Notes: generated by a model from the sequence alone, not told the origin. A stretch of DNA of 64,000 bases from Solenopsis invicta (GCF_016802725.1 NC_052671.1:20627728-20691727); one strand, 5' to 3'; shown: positions 21,201-31,586, counted from the first letter of the stretch. A program made the numbers and translations.

Positions 21201-23511
21201 CGCCATGGTGAGGCAAATAAACAACACGCTTGTTGTCATTGACGTTGAAAGATTCGACTAGAGACATATGCTGTAACTCGTAATATTCACGCATAAATTG
21301 TAAATATCGCTCGTAATATAATTTATCGTTTTTGAACCGTCGCTCGATCTGATTTAAACGTTTGAGTGCTGTATTTCTAGTTTCTCCAATTGTTGTATCC
21401 TCGGATTTAAATGGTAAGCTTACCACGAACCGACCGTGATCATCTCGCGTAGTAGTGTCCTTATATATTTGCTCGCATCTCGCTTCTTCGTTAGACCATT
21501 TAGATTTAGTACAGTTAGCATAGTTTTCTATTTCCCAAAACTGTTTAATAGTTTTATCTAAGTTCTCATCTTCGGCTAAGGAACAATGAAAAATATTTAT
21601 CATTTGCACGTTATTAGTATCCTTGCGCTCGTTACTGGGCATGGAACCTGCTATCACCCAACCTAGCTTTGTATTTTGTAAGAAAAGCTTGCTTTGGCAT
21701 AACTCGATTTTCCCGTTTTCTAGTAAGTCAAAGAAAAATTCTGCTCCAATGAGCAAATCTATGGAATGACGCTTACTGAATTCTGAATCAGCCAATCTTA
21801 AATTACACGGAATATTCAATGCGTTTTTGTCTATTTCCTTAGAAGGTAAAGCGCTAGATATTTTTGGAACAATAAAACATTGCGCGTTGACTTGAAAATT
21901 GGAATGTTTCGATTTTATAGTAACATTAGTGACTTGACGTACTTGACATGTAGCATCATTTATACCCGACACGATTTCTGACGTTGCGTTTCGTTTTAAA
22001 TTTAATCGATTACATATATTGTGCGTTATGAAATTCGCTTCGCTACCACTGTCCAATAACACGCGAACCGGTATACGATACCCTTCCGAATTTGATGCGT
22101 CGACTATTGCTGTAGCCATGAATACGTTTTTCCTCGTTGCGCCCATAGAGTGACAAGCTGTCTTAGCGCTGTTGTCAGCATTGGAAGTATCAGCCGCCTC
22201 AATAGTATTCTGCTGCTTTGCTGTCGTAGATCTATGTAACAGGGTATTATGCCTGCCCGAACACTCTCGACAAGATCCGTGCTTGCAGCTTCTTGTAAAG
22301 TGATCGTTTCTCAGGCAATTGATGCATAACCTGAGACGTCGAGCTTCTCGTTCACGTTCCTCCGGAGTCATGGTGAGAAACTTGTCGCAATTGTACAATA
22401 GATGTGCCTCTTGACATAGAAAACATGCCCCTGCTGTTATCGAACTAGCCAGCGATGTAACCTTGTCTGTCACGTTGCTCTTAGGTTGATAACTCTTCGC
22501 AGGGCCCTTGAATTGCGCTTGTTTCTTGAAATTTCCCTTGTCACCGCTGGAAATCTCCTTAACCTTGCTGCTCTCGATGCGCTCTAATGCATGACATCGT
22601 TGAATAAGAAAGTCTATTAACGCATTGAAATTGGATTCACCGTTGACGACCTCGTCATCGTGTGACGTGACGTTGTGAATACTAGCCCTTTCTTCCCATG
22701 CTCGTAGAGTTACTCGATCTAACTTGCTTTCGACCATGTGCAATAGTAGATCGCCCCATGAATCGGTCGGCGCACCTAACCTCTTTAGAACTCTTGTGTG
22801 TTTGTTAACGTGGTCCACTAAATGCATAATGGCACTGGCTGACTCTTTCTCGACTAGCGGCATTTCGAACAAACATTGAACATGCCTTCGTTTAATAACG
22901 CCTGAATCCTCGAATCGCTTCTTTAGTTGTTCCCAGGCCACCGTATAATTGTCATCGGACAGCTCGATATCTTCGATTGCCCTTGCGGCCGCACCTGAGA
23001 CGCACGATCGCAAATAGATGAATTTCTGAATGTTAGGCAATATTTGGTTGCTATGTATTGTCTTTATGAACGCGTCATAGAATTTTGTCCATTCTTCGAT
23101 CTTTCCATCGAACGATGGTAGTTTGATCGTTGGTAACTTGACTCGACTGCCTCTGACAACGCCATCTGTCGCGCCATCTGAGAGACGCTGTAGTATCTCG
23201 GTTTGCGCTCGTAGCAAATTCCCTAGATGACCGTCGTCTTCCGACCCTTGTGTCGTTGGTGATCGTGAAGCGCCACCTGTCTCGTATCTCTCCATCATCG
23301 TCATCTGCCGTTGTAATAATTGCGTGAGCACGGTGTCGTGTTCCGTTGTACTTGCGTTTGCATTCCTAGCGCCATTGATAATGCGTCGTAATGTTGCTTG
23401 TACGGCTAGGCTTCTTTCCTCGAATTCCGCCTCTGCCTCGACGTCCGCTTGTGTTGGCTCGCCGATTTCCTCGATGATCTGCCGTTGAACCTTTTGATTG
23501 AAACTCGTTAA
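18208..23511 (-). CDS. BEL/Pao Gag-Pol polyprotein (main frame)
   Basis: Open from an upstream TGA (23512-23514) to TAA 18208; numbering here starts at 23331. In order: DUF1759 region about residues 68-215; zinc knuckle CINCLRNDHFTRSC (first Cys 336) with a second Cys/His cluster; aspartic protease LLDSGSEANFI (Asp427); reverse transcriptase ending in YVDD (Asp846-Asp847); RNase H-like part with FCDAS and FTDS (Asp1092); integrase with an H..H..C-x2-C zinc motif, catalytic D1404, D1470 and E1523; C-terminal DUF5641 region with WKLGRV. All key residues are present and no stop interrupts about 1,700 codons. There is no ATG at the start: the N-terminal gag lies in the overlapping frame at 23366-23662, so translation must change frame near 23500 or this copy carries an indel. 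Confidence 0.95.
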   Translation of the reverse strand, partial: LTSFNQKVQRQIIEEIGEPTQADVEAEAEFEERSLAVQATLRRIINGARNANASTTEHDTVLTQLLQRQMTMMERYETGGASRSPTTQGSEDDGHLGNLLRAQTEILQRLSDGATDGVVRGSRVKLPTIKLPSFDGKIEEWTKFYDAFIKTIHSNQILPNIQKFIYLRSCVSGAAARAIEDIELSDDNYTVAWEQLKKRFEDSGVIKRRHVQCLFEMPLVEKESASAIMHLVDHVNKHTRVLKRLGAPTDSWGDLLLHMVESKLDRVTLRAWEERASIHNVTSHDDEVVNGESNFNALIDFLIQRCHALERIESSKVKEISSGDKGNFKKQAQFKGPAKSYQPKSNVTDKVTSLASSITAGACFLCQEAHLLYNCDKFLTMTPEEREREARRLRLCINCLRNDHFTRSCKHGSCRECSGRHNTLLHRSTTAKQQNTIEAADTSNADNSAKTACHSMGATRKNVFMATAIVDASNSEGYRIPVRVLLDSGSEANFITHNICNRLNLKRNATSEIVSGINDATCQVRQVTNVTIKSKHSNFQVNAQCFIVPKISSALPSKEIDKNALNIPCNLRLADSEFSKRHSIDLLIGAEFFFDLLENGKIELCQSKLFLQNTKLGWVIAGSMPSNERKDTNNVQMINIFHCSLAEDENLDKTIKQFWEIENYANCTKSKWSNEEARCEQIYKDTTTRDDHGRFVVSLPFKSEDTTIGETRNTALKRLNQIERRFKNDKLYYERYLQFMREYYELQHMSLVESFNVNDNKRVVYLPHHGVVKETSSTTKLRVVFNASSKGSTGRSLNDILMTGPILQDNLIPILLRFRFYNIAVTGDLEKMYRQVSVRDCDRDYQRILWRFSMDEPIKEYRLNTVTYGQASASYLAIRSVRQLAEEYEGSFPLAAKCVLNDMYVDDIIGGAQTIDEAKELQRQLIELMSKGCFKVHKWHSNVTGAVHNLSKNENQATVDLKLNDVVRTLGLVWEPSTDVFLFTIRFNKQVRSKRELLSEISKLFDPLGLLGPVITLAKLLMQETWKIEINWDSELPASTLSKWEKLQSELSNSPILRIPRRISSQHVSQNLILYGFCDASQDAYGACVYVKNCGKDEHVAQLLCSKSRVAPLKTISIPRLELCSALLLARLIDQIKQACKFEFSRVFAFTDSLVTLYWIRGDLSRWKPFVANRISELTDLLPVEIWAHVRSEDNPADVLSRGAYPTILQTCNLWWEGPPWISSNSDDFQSQGYTSEAQAVETEEIKSEERRSKVVSHHTRMQDAIFQHLYSRISDLNKLERVLAYCLRFISRCKAGSKESSEQLTIAEIETARSHLVKNAQAEGFQEEILVLRQAKQIKHSSKLLSLHPFLDDQGLLRVGGRLRNAPLSFSQKHPILLPANHKLTRIVIEREHKRLLHAGPQALLAAIRRKYWPLRGRDIVRKVYHSCVWCSRRQPHASSQLMGNLPADRVTPSRPFYNCGVDFAGPFITLLSKGRGRKTTKSYLALFVCFATKAIHLEAVSDLSTEAFLATLKRFIGRRGCPQKIYSDNATNFKGAQREISEMYTFLQQQVKGSLHKKLLEEGLQWIFIPPYSPHWGGLWEAGVKSCKNLLRTVLGNSNFTFEELCTALIQVESCLNSRPLYALSNDPSDLEPLTPGHFLVEGPLTSLPEINLQDINIHRLNRWQLVQRSCQDFWKRWAAEYVSSLQGRFKWQKTQQDLQIGDLVIIREDHTPSYQWKLGRVTELHRGQDNCVRVVTIRTASGVTKRAINKLCKLPIKDKEEDYD

Positions 23512-23662
23512 TCACTTGATCGAGTCGCTCCAGTCGAACCTCTGCGTCCTCCTTGTCGAGCGTAGCCGCTTGGTTCTGCACTTGTGCTAGAGCGTTTTCT
23601 AGTCTCGTTAGCTTGCCCTTGACATAGCCCCTTTGCTTCCTCAATTTGTCGAGATCGGCCAT
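23366..23662 (-). CDS. BEL/Pao Gag N-terminal segment
   Basis: The ATG at 23660-23662 is the first start after the 5' LTR and primer site. The first 50 or so residues (MADLDKLRKQRGYVKGKLTR..., a charged coiled-coil-like helix) resemble the beginning of BEL/Pao Gag. After about position 23500 this frame turns into arginine/glycine-rich sequence, whereas the other frame continues plausibly into DUF1759. Skipping one base joins them. Either programmed frameshifting or a 1-bp insertion explains this; I favour an indel because no clear slippery site is seen. Confidence 0.7.
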   Translation of the reverse strand: MADLDKLRKQRGYVKGKLTRLENALAQVQNQAATLDKEDAEVRLERLDQVINEFQSKGSTADHRGNRRANTSGRRGRGGIRGKKPSRTSNITTHYQWR

Positions 23663-23749
23663 GTTGTCCTCGTGCGTTGCACACGAACCTCGTTTTCCGT
23701 TGATTCTTGTTTCGATATGTCTAATTCATTCACAGATGTGCTCTGTGAA

Positions 23750-23766
23750 TCCGGCTCGAAGGACCA
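23750..23766 (-). promoter_or_regulatory. Primer-binding site, tRNA-Tyr type
   Basis: The plus strand reads TCCGGCTCGAAGGACCA, matching the 3' end (with CCA) of insect tRNA-Tyr as I know it; the minus strand, read from the 5' LTR, is therefore its 17-nt complement, three bases from the LTR. Confidence 0.85.
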
Positions 23767-23769
23767 ATT

Positions 23770-24038
23770 TGTTTGTGAATGGATACTTGAACTCGTTACA
23801 AATATAAATGCTTTATTAAGAATTAGTATAATATTACACGCGCACTAGCGGAGCGCTCCGTCGTCCAAAAAACGTACGGCTACTACTCTCCAGTTCCGGT
23901 CTCGCCGAAATCACCAAAGAACTCAGAGTATATAAAGTCAAGAAAGGAGCCCTTATAGAGTCCTTGAGACATAAATTAAAAGACGCATGCGCATGAACGC
24001 GATATGATAAGCGAGACACTATGGATACAGACGCAACA
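23770..24038 (-). repeat. BEL/Pao 5' LTR
   Basis: 269 bp, apparently identical to 17924-18192; followed by GATTT (24039-24043), the second copy of the target duplication. It should carry the element's promoter. Confidence 0.95.
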
Positions 24039-24075
24039 GATTTTTTGAAAATTCTAGAATGGCGTTATTCCTTAA

Positions 24076-24572
24076 ATTCTTAAGATTGCTTTTTATTCTT
24101 TTTAATTCTTAAATAAATAAATAATAACTTTTTATTATTATAAGTACGGTATATTAATTATACTGTTTAATCGTTATCACGTTTCTTCAACTTCTTTGTT
24201 ACACAAGCGACAAAACTGTTCTCGATTCAACAGTCGCTGTTTCGCACGGCGATTTCTACACATGTACACAAATTGTATTCACGCATACGTACGCATATAT
24301 AGCTAGTTACACAATGCTGTATATTCTTATTCATTTCCAGTTTCCATGTCATGTTCATGGAAGAAAATGTCGCTAATCCCACGGCAGAGAGACGAAGGCG
24401 TGCTACTCGACAGTAAGAATTATTTGGAAAGTGACATGATATACTCACTTCCGGCCCTTAAAAGTTTACGACGAATGGATTGTCGATCTACCATTTCCAA
24501 AAAACCGTCCTTTATTTTTATTTTAACACGCACATTTCTAGGAATAAAATTGGAACTTACTTGTACTTACAC
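24076..24572. other. AT-rich spacer
   Basis: No gene recognised; two short opposing frames overlap at 24227-24627 without family resemblance. Confidence 0.4.
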
Positions 24573-24735
24573 TTTTAAGCCGGCGGCAGATGATGCGATT
24601 TTTCCTGCTGGATTGCTTGCGATTTAGTAAATTGCTAGAAATGAACCAAACAGCTCGCAGAAGTTCTAGTAATTCAGTAGATCGCAAGCAATCCAGCAGG
24701 AAAAATCGCATCGTCTGCCGCAGGCTTTCTATGCA
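24573..24735. mobile_element. Hairpin MITE
   Basis: Arms of about 60-65 bp (from CGGCGGCAGATGATGCGATT near 24580, and its near complement ending CGTCTGCCGCAGG near 24725) around a short loop. Non-coding foldback; no confident target duplication. Confidence 0.7.
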
Positions 24736-25454
24736 ATAAAACAATTTCAGAAGGTGTTTGTAGAAATTTGAAAAGAAAGTTAAAAGTGAGAAAGAAAAAG
24801 AAAATTCTTAAAGACTTACATATATATAATTCTATTTGTACTTTACGTAAATAATTAAATTCTTTAAAATAGACCAGTTAAAAATTAATTTTTAATCTGA
24901 AATTTTAAAATTGGAAATTATTCGATTTTCACAATTTTTTCAATTAAATCTTTAATAATTAATTAGAAATTTTAAATAAACTATTATAAATAAACTTTAA
25001 TTTTATTATTTTTTAAATTCAACTATTTAAAATATTTATTAAGGCCTATACAAAATTAAACAAAAGAATGAGTCTCTAATATTTCTTTCTTTCTTTAAAT
25101 TTAGCCCCTGATTTATTTAAGTTTGCAATCATTCAGAATTAAAAGCATTTCTTTTTGAGATCTGCAGTTTATTGTATTATAAAGTCGCAGCGTAATGCAG
25201 TTTCATTATTCCCGTAATATCGACAGTGGCAACGACGTCCGTCGCGAATAAGCTTTCTTCTTCATCAATTTCCTTTTCCTTGTTGCGGCGCAGCGATTAT
25301 GCGAGTTCGAACGATCGATTCGCATTTTTTTCACTTCCTCGAAATCGCGGCGTACAAACGGTCGCTTATCGTGTCTGTATCCGATTTCCGCGAAACGGAC
25401 ACGAGTTGCCCCAGCGATTGATTTACCCGAAAAACCCCCCGTTGCCGCTTTTTC
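24736..25454. other. AT-rich then mixed-composition sequence
   Basis: 24736-25190 is strongly A+T-rich with no feature. 25200-25440 is more balanced with several CpG and may be single-copy host DNA, but there is no supported gene. Confidence 0.4.
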
Positions 25455-25463
25455 TAGAGAGAG

Positions 25464-25538
<75 letters not shown>

Positions 25539-25577
25539 GTGAGTGAGTGAGTGAGTGAGAATGAGGGGGTGGTGAGG

Positions 25578-25634
<57 letters not shown>

Positions 25635-25642
25635 TGTGTGTG
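25455..25642. repeat. (GA)n microsatellite, compound
   Basis: Two long GA runs interrupted by (GTGA)n and a G-rich AATGAGGGGGTGGTGAGGGG section, ending in (GT)n. Serine/leucine and arginine/glutamate repeat frames over it are artefacts. Confidence 0.95.
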
Positions 25643-27674
25643 TGTGTGAGAAAGCAAACAGAACTAGAACCGGATTCATAGATTGCGCAATATCTAAGCG
25701 ACATCGAAAGAGTCTACCTCATCAAAGTCTTCGTGATGTGCAAGTGGAATGGCTATGAAAGAAAGAGTGGAGTCGACACGCTTTCCTATTTTTCATACTT
25801 TCAGCGATTACGAATATAAGCGAATAAAACACACAAAAGCACTATGGAAAGTAATATATTTTTATAACAGAACCTTGACATTTGTCAGTACGCAATGCAT
25901 AGAGCAATAAAGCTATCGCCGTTTTGTAAACTTACGTTCGAGATGTCCAGTGAAAGAAAAAAATGCAATTATTATAATTTAACTATAATTAATAGTCATT
26001 TTTCGTGCTAACTACATAATTATAGTTGTTTTAATCATGAAAAGTATAGTTATTAATTATTAAATTACTACGTAATTCATAAACATTCGTACATTCAACA
26101 GCAAAGTTGACATTAATAAAACATCATGTATAACAATAATTTCTGTAATCCGTGCTTTATATACATTACAGCCTATTCTGCTCAGCCAACAAAATAAAAA
26201 AAGTCAACAATATAGTGGACCTACTACGCGCGCGCTAACTTTCAATCTTCCAATTTTTTTTATGGGCTTGCGAAAAATTAAACCTGTCACATGTGTTTAA
26301 ACAGATCTAGATGCGGATATTTTTTTCACGAAATTCATGTATCAACTTTGTATGGTTCCCTCGTGAGTTCTTAATTTGTAGCATAAAACAATCTCCTAAT
26401 ATCTTGTGTATCCTGCCAATTAGTTTCGTGTACACATATAAGAAAGATTATCTTGTTTATTTAAGAATGTTTTAGCTACAATATTAGCTAGAATTTATCA
26501 AAATTAAAAAATTGCTTCTAAAATTTATTCTTTCTTTCTCTAATCAATAATAAAAATTTTGATCATAAATACCCGAATTTTGGTCCTACAAACCAACTGC
26601 AAAGAAAAACTAGTAAAAGCTTAAAATGGCTTATATGGAGAAAATGATACTTTGTTGCAGTTTTAGTTAAATAACTTTTAAACGTGTAAATGAATCAAAA
26701 TGGTGAACTTTAGTACGCATATTTATTAGTATTATTAGTATTATTAGTTTTATTAGTATTAGCGTAAAAAATTTTATTTAATGCTACTTTCTCATAAAAT
26801 TTGCGATTAAATACTATTAAATGTGATTTGAATGTTTTTAGTTTCAATACAAGTTTGCTTTTGAGAGACGGAAATGTATCACTGGTAAAGGTTATCACTT
26901 TCACTCGAGAGTTATTCTTAAAAATTATAATACATATTTAGTGAATTCGCATAAAATAACGTAAATATTTAATGAATATAATATAAAATATTCAGTGAGT
27001 AGCATAAAATAAACGTGCAACAATTCTGTGTCCACATAATTAGTTTTGTGTCTGTATGCGATACTTCTTTGGTGACGTTATTTTCGTGGAAGTCTTACGA
27101 ATTTAGAAGATTGCAACTTCCTGTGTCGCAAAGCAGGAATTTAAATTGAAAAAACATTTCTCCGCATAATCTGTCTCAGGATAAGCATTATCGTTTGATG
27201 CGTGTCAGTGGGTCTCCACGATGTTACATCAGCCACCGGAGAATTCGCTTCCGTTGGCTTCAGTGATTCGACAGGAATGACGGCCATCGAGTTCGCCTGT
27301 TACATGAATTGCTCTGACATACTTCTCTCTCGCTCCTCTTATCTCCACTTATCTAACATCTTTGCTAATGTTACGGAAGTTATCTGCACTGTTTCAACTA
27401 AATCAGATATAATAGCTAGATATATCTCCCATTATGAGTTCAACTTACTAATTTCGACTCCGTTGGATAAATGAAGTAATAGAAGTATGATTCACATGTA
27501 TATCTTCCTTTTCTTATTAGACCTAGAAGAATTTTAGATCCTGAAATATCAATATCTGTTTTAATCCTTTGCCTGTTAACAGTAATCCCATACTTCTTGT
27601 TTGCATGATATATTTATTAATATCATGTAATTCATTGTCGTATTTAAAAATGTTAATATGAAACTTTGGGCATC
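25643..27674. other. Two kilobases without a supported gene
   Basis: A+T-rich. A 90-codon plus frame at 27202-27474 has mixed composition but no recognisable family and no splice context. An ATTAGT trinucleotide-like stretch lies at 26722-26760. No RNA genes seen. Confidence 0.4.
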
Positions 27675-29351
27675 TTAAGGAGGCATATATACCTAGCAAG
27701 GTCAAAAAAATCAATTTTTGTATTATTACATATTTATAATGTTTAATATTGTGAGATTCTTTAATTATTTTATTTAAAATACATTTTTGGGTATTTAAAC
27801 GTAAAGATTAATTGTACGTGTTAGTCCTTTTAAAACGGAAAGAGCGACTCACTGATGATCGGTTGCCTAGCAACCAAACAACAGGACAGAACTGCAATGC
27901 CTTGTATGTATTAATAAACTATCAGGCCCGCGGCGTATTACATATTACAATTTTACAATTTTTCGAGAATGTCTGGTGAAAATTTCAAGTCAAAATTCCG
28001 AAAAATAACATATTATAGTTTTATTATATGACTGATAGCATATTGGCACGCTGCACCGCGCCGCGCGCTGTTGAGATATTATGGTTTGATCACGGCCCGT
28101 CCCTTTGGTTTCGTGTCTAATACTTCGTGTCTAATATCTCAAAGACGCATTATTGGAGCGCTGTGTTGGTGACTATACTCACAACAGAATAGCAATAAAA
28201 GTTTTAACAGTATAATTTGGAAAATAGCTTTAAAAACGCACAGCGGTGCTATTACAGTAGAAATTGCTGCATACATAGCTGCTTGCATGTTCAACGATGA
28301 TATAACTTCAATATTACGAATAATGAGCATTATGGGCATTTCTCTCGGACCGAATGCACACCAATATGCTGCGCGCGAAGATGATCGCCGCATAACGCAA
28401 GTCGAGGTATATACGCAGGAACAGACAAAAGAAGCGCGAATATGTCGCCGACAACAAAATTTAGACGATATGTGCATCTACTGCAGAGAACTTGTATTAT
28501 GGGCCTAGAATTGACGACTCTGTGTAAGTTAAACAAATTTTATGTTTTATTAACAAAAACACATGTTGAATATTCAAACGCATTTTTCTCGAAACAAAAT
28601 TTTTCAAACTGGTATCAGAAATATCTCAACAACCACTGAACCGATTTGCTTGAAATTTCTAGTGACTATTCTACACATAATTATCTATCGCGTATTGTAA
28701 GGATTTTTTTAGACCTCATGAATTTTTTAGAGGGGGGGGGAGGGCGAGGAAACAAAATGAATGGATTTTGTCTTAAAAATCGCAACGTTAACCTTTTGCA
28801 TTCCAAATTATATTTTAATTTTGTTACCACCAGCTCCCAAGGCTTTTAAGTGTTTTATTTAAAATTTACTTCAACTAAAAAATAGGGCAATTTAAAAATA
28901 AGGCAAAAAAATGTCAAGTGAGATTCAACAAAGGAGCTCCTGAGATGAAAACTGATGTCGAGTCACATTCGACATAGGAGTGCAAAGTGCTAAATTTTAA
29001 CACCCACCACTTTGTCAAAAAATAATATTTTTGAAATTGAATACAATGCGCCAAAGATATTATTATATATTTTAACTTTCTATTATTATATATTTAAACA
29101 TTTTTTGTTTCAGTTGATTTTTGATGAAGTTACACTTGGTACCGTTTTAAGAGATTTTTTCAAGGCTGCCTCTTCGCGACACCGTATCTCCGATATTTTG
29201 CGCAATTTTTTAATAAAAAAAATTATAAAGTTTCTTCAAAATGTATATTTTCAAAAAAACCCACAGTTCGGTAATTTCATCAGTTTCCAACAAAAATTCC
29301 AAGAAATTGCCATTTTTTGGCCTCCTAGGTATATGGTATATGCCTCCTTAA
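27675..29351 (+). mobile_element. Second TTAA-flanked DNA transposon (Kolobok-type?)
   Basis: Left end TTAAGGAGGCATATATACCT (27675) and right end ...TATATGCCTCCTTAA (to 29351) are inverted, both with TTAA. Inside is the C-terminal end of a Mutator-like transposase (28136-28528, plus strand) with long non-coding stretches on both sides. It shares the TTAAGGAG start with the element at 16384, but the rest of the terminus differs, so it is another family of the same class. A 15-bp palindrome GGTTGCCTAGCAACC lies near 27862. Confidence 0.7.
28136..28528 (+). pseudogene. Mutator-like transposase, C-terminal remnant (second family)
   Basis: The plus strand encodes DALLERCVGDYTHN, NSIIWKIALKTHSGAI, EIAAYIAACMFNDD, MGISLGPNAHQYAAREDDRR and KEARICRRQQ. 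This is the usual end of PF20700-type transposases, parallel to the SGYTQ/VFSGK/IGPNCYNYC region of 17039-17705. A frame change near 28478 leads to the expected YYGPRIDDSV ending and TAA at about 28528. Everything upstream of this end is missing, so the element is a deletion derivative. Confidence 0.75.
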
Positions 29352-29628
29352 AGAAATTTAGCATTTGCTCCATTCTCTTCATGACTATCATACATTTAAT
29401 ATCATTGACACATTAAGCATTATCATAGGTAATAATATACATTAATATTATTAGTTATTACTTATTATTTAAAAAATCACAATTAAATTTTAATTCTAAT
29501 TTCTCGACATAAATATTACAATAGTTTGATAACAGTTGTGGAATTATAGAGAATGCTCTTCAGATATAGGTTCGTTCAATAATGTGCTACTGCTTCTTCT
29601 TTTTTATAACAGAGCGTTGTGGAGCGTT

Positions 29629-31586
29629 TTAGCCATACCTTAATGCATTCGTGTACTTGATGTTCGTAAAACCGGGTAGTCCCTTAAGAACTGATGAAAT
29701 CACCACACTATTGACCTTTAGTAGCACAAAGGACCTTTTATTATTCCGCTTTCCATAAAAACTGTACAACGATGCAATTTGATTTGATAAAAGGCTATGA
29801 AGTATGTTATTTGTTATTGATGTAATGTCTCCACAGCTTCCAATTGTTGACAAATAATTTGCCTAGAAAAAACTTTATTATAATTATAAGCTGTTCTAAT
29901 TTTTACATTTTTAATTTTACGAATGCTTTTTTTACCAAAAAACCTAAATTGTTTTCATTGTAAAGATATTGTTCTAATTTTGTAAAATCTTCAAATGTTA
30001 TTGGTAGAATGCAAGGCAATTTCGGTAATTCGTTACATTTCCATGTATTTTCAATAGAATTGTTAGTATAACAGCTTTCAAAATCTGCAATATTTGATCG
30101 TTTTGATTAAAAATATACGTGTTTTGCCGTTTAATAAATGCAACTACAGCATTGATGTCAGAGAGGTTTTCATTTACATCTGTACGTCGCCTTGTATTTT
30201 GAATTTTTATTTCACGTATAGGATTTCTTTGTATAAATGATTCGTTAATGGCAGGTTGAATCAACTAATTACGTATTGTATTTGTATTATTATGCTTTGA
30301 ATTAATTGGTTGTAACGGTACATCATTTCAAACAACAAAAACTTTATAGATATATAAATTGATATATGAATTGATATACAGGGTGTCTCAGCTACAGTGG
30401 CCACCCCCTTTTATCTTGTAAACTAGCAGAGATAGATCCAATAAATATTGTTACGACCGGGAAGGTCGTCTCGTTATCATACACACTCACTGTGACAATA
30501 ACACGTGCACTCCCGAAATAAAAAGACAGACTTTTAAAAAGATAACTTTAATATAAGAACGTGACAGTTCGTAAGAAAGGTCAAGACGACGATACTTAAC
30601 GAAAAAACATTTATTTATAGTGTTTTGGAAAGGTCTAGAGATAAGCTACAAGAATATGCAATAAAAAGTAGGCAGTTCCATTAAAAAAATGCAATTTTGA
30701 CCATCATGATCTTCGTCCTCCACCCAAAGACAAATTTTTAGCCATCATTAGATACATTTTATTAAGTTCTACGACTTTGCTACTTACATTTTTTGCTATA
30801 GTTGATCTTTTTCGAGATATTTGATCGTTTTCGGAAGTTTACCCAACCCTGTATGTAAAAATAACTTAACGTTTTCGTTAAATATATACCGTAGAGATTC
30901 TCTTATCGTCTTCATATCAGTTGTAGATTCGTCAGATTCATCTACAATTATAATTAAATATATTAGCAGCCCGAGGAATTACAAAAATAACTGAATAAAA
31001 TAACTGAAACAAAAATAACTGAATATCATAATAGTTTATTATTACACGAAAGTCTATTCAATAATTACAATGTTTATATTAAAAAACTCTACTTTTCTTT
31101 GCAAATGATATGATAAACAAACAAGATATTAAAATATATACACATTTCTTTAAGGCCACACTAAAAAGGTTTATTAAATAATTAATATCTCTTACATACC
31201 TTGTCTCTCTAAAGAATTATTGGTATCATTTCTTCGCATTTGTTTTACATTCAATAGTTCATCATCAATAGCAGCATTTCTTTTCTTATTTATCTTGCCT
31301 ATTTCTTGTACAACACTATCGTTGAAAGGTAATTGTATACCTTGATGACGTCAGTAGGCTCTACTAATAAAGCGCTGCATTGTTGTTGTTGTTGAATATC
31401 GTTGATATATCCACAATCTGTATTACATGTTGCTAATAGATTATTTTTTTCCGGAAGATCAATGTTATCCATTTGAGAGGCACATGTGTTTTCAACAATT
31501 TCATTATTCATTATTTCGATTATGTATGCACTTCTCAACAAGAAAGAAAATCTAGTGAACTGAAGACTTGTCTCGACGAGTTTCAA
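29629..31586 (-). pseudogene. DUF4806-type accessory gene, degraded (copy 1)
   Basis: Minus strand. The 3' exon 29629-29862, after acceptor TTTTTCTAG, reads NYLSTIGSCGDITSITNNIL, LLSNQIASLYSFYGKR: the core of DUF4806. The preceding exon (about 29930-30264) has a QILQILKAVI-like helix and, in a second frame, LPITFEDFTKLEQYL, matching the LP(I/L)xxxEDxxxLE entry of that domain. Further 5' exons appear at about 30890-30950 (DESDESTTDMK), 31202-31310 and 31316-31516 (acidic, QQQQQ). At least two frame breaks, and the DUF4806 end is truncated. It lies downstream of the transposase remnant 32095-33012 on the same strand. Exon limits are approximate. Confidence 0.6.
30378..30856. mobile_element. Possible MITE inside an intron of the accessory gene
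   Basis: Starts TACAGGGTGTCTCAGC and ends ...TACCCAACCCTGTA, i.e. CAGGGT inverted ends with TA borders. Only about 6 bp of the ends match well, so this is tentative. From 30452 a TGTTACGACCGGGAAGGTCG segment looks like the tip of an unrelated LTR. Confidence 0.35.

Larger units (their letters stand above)
17924..24038 (-). mobile_element. BEL/Pao LTR retrotransposon, 6.1 kb, recent insertion
   Basis: Two identical 269-bp LTRs, a 5-bp target-site duplication GATTT (17919-17923 and 24039-24043), a primer-binding site beside the 5' LTR, a purine-rich tract beside the 3' LTR and a long gag-pol frame. The domain set (DUF1759, knuckles, aspartic protease, RT/RNase H, integrase, DUF5641) is that of the BEL/Pao family. 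Identical LTRs indicate a recent insertion. It lies within the older TTAA-flanked transposon in the same orientation as its transposase. Confidence 0.95.
16384..24075 (-). mobile_element. TTAA-flanked DNA transposon (Kolobok-type?), split by BEL/Pao
   Basis: The left end TTAAGGAGTAACGCCACTCT (16384) and right end ...TGGCGTTATTCCTTAA (to 24075) are inverted copies with few mismatches, both bounded by TTAA. A minus-strand remnant of a Mutator-like (PF20700-type) transposase lies inside (17039-17705). TTAA targets plus this transposase type point to Kolobok, though piggyBac also uses TTAA. Without the BEL insertion the element is about 1.57 kb, so the transposase 5' half is deleted. 16388-17038 is its non-coding tail. 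Confidence 0.7.

Noticed and set aside
25206..25704. Long Ser/Leu- and Arg/Glu-repeat frames on both strands
   Set aside because: They are translations of the (GA)n microsatellite; all frames stay open because the repeat has no stop codons.
27202..27474. 90-codon plus-strand frame as a gene
   Set aside because: Balanced composition but no recognisable family, splice site or partner exon.
30452..30600. Possible solo LTR starting TGTTACGACC
   Set aside because: No matching second end, no CA terminus with target duplication, and no internal retroelement sequence nearby.
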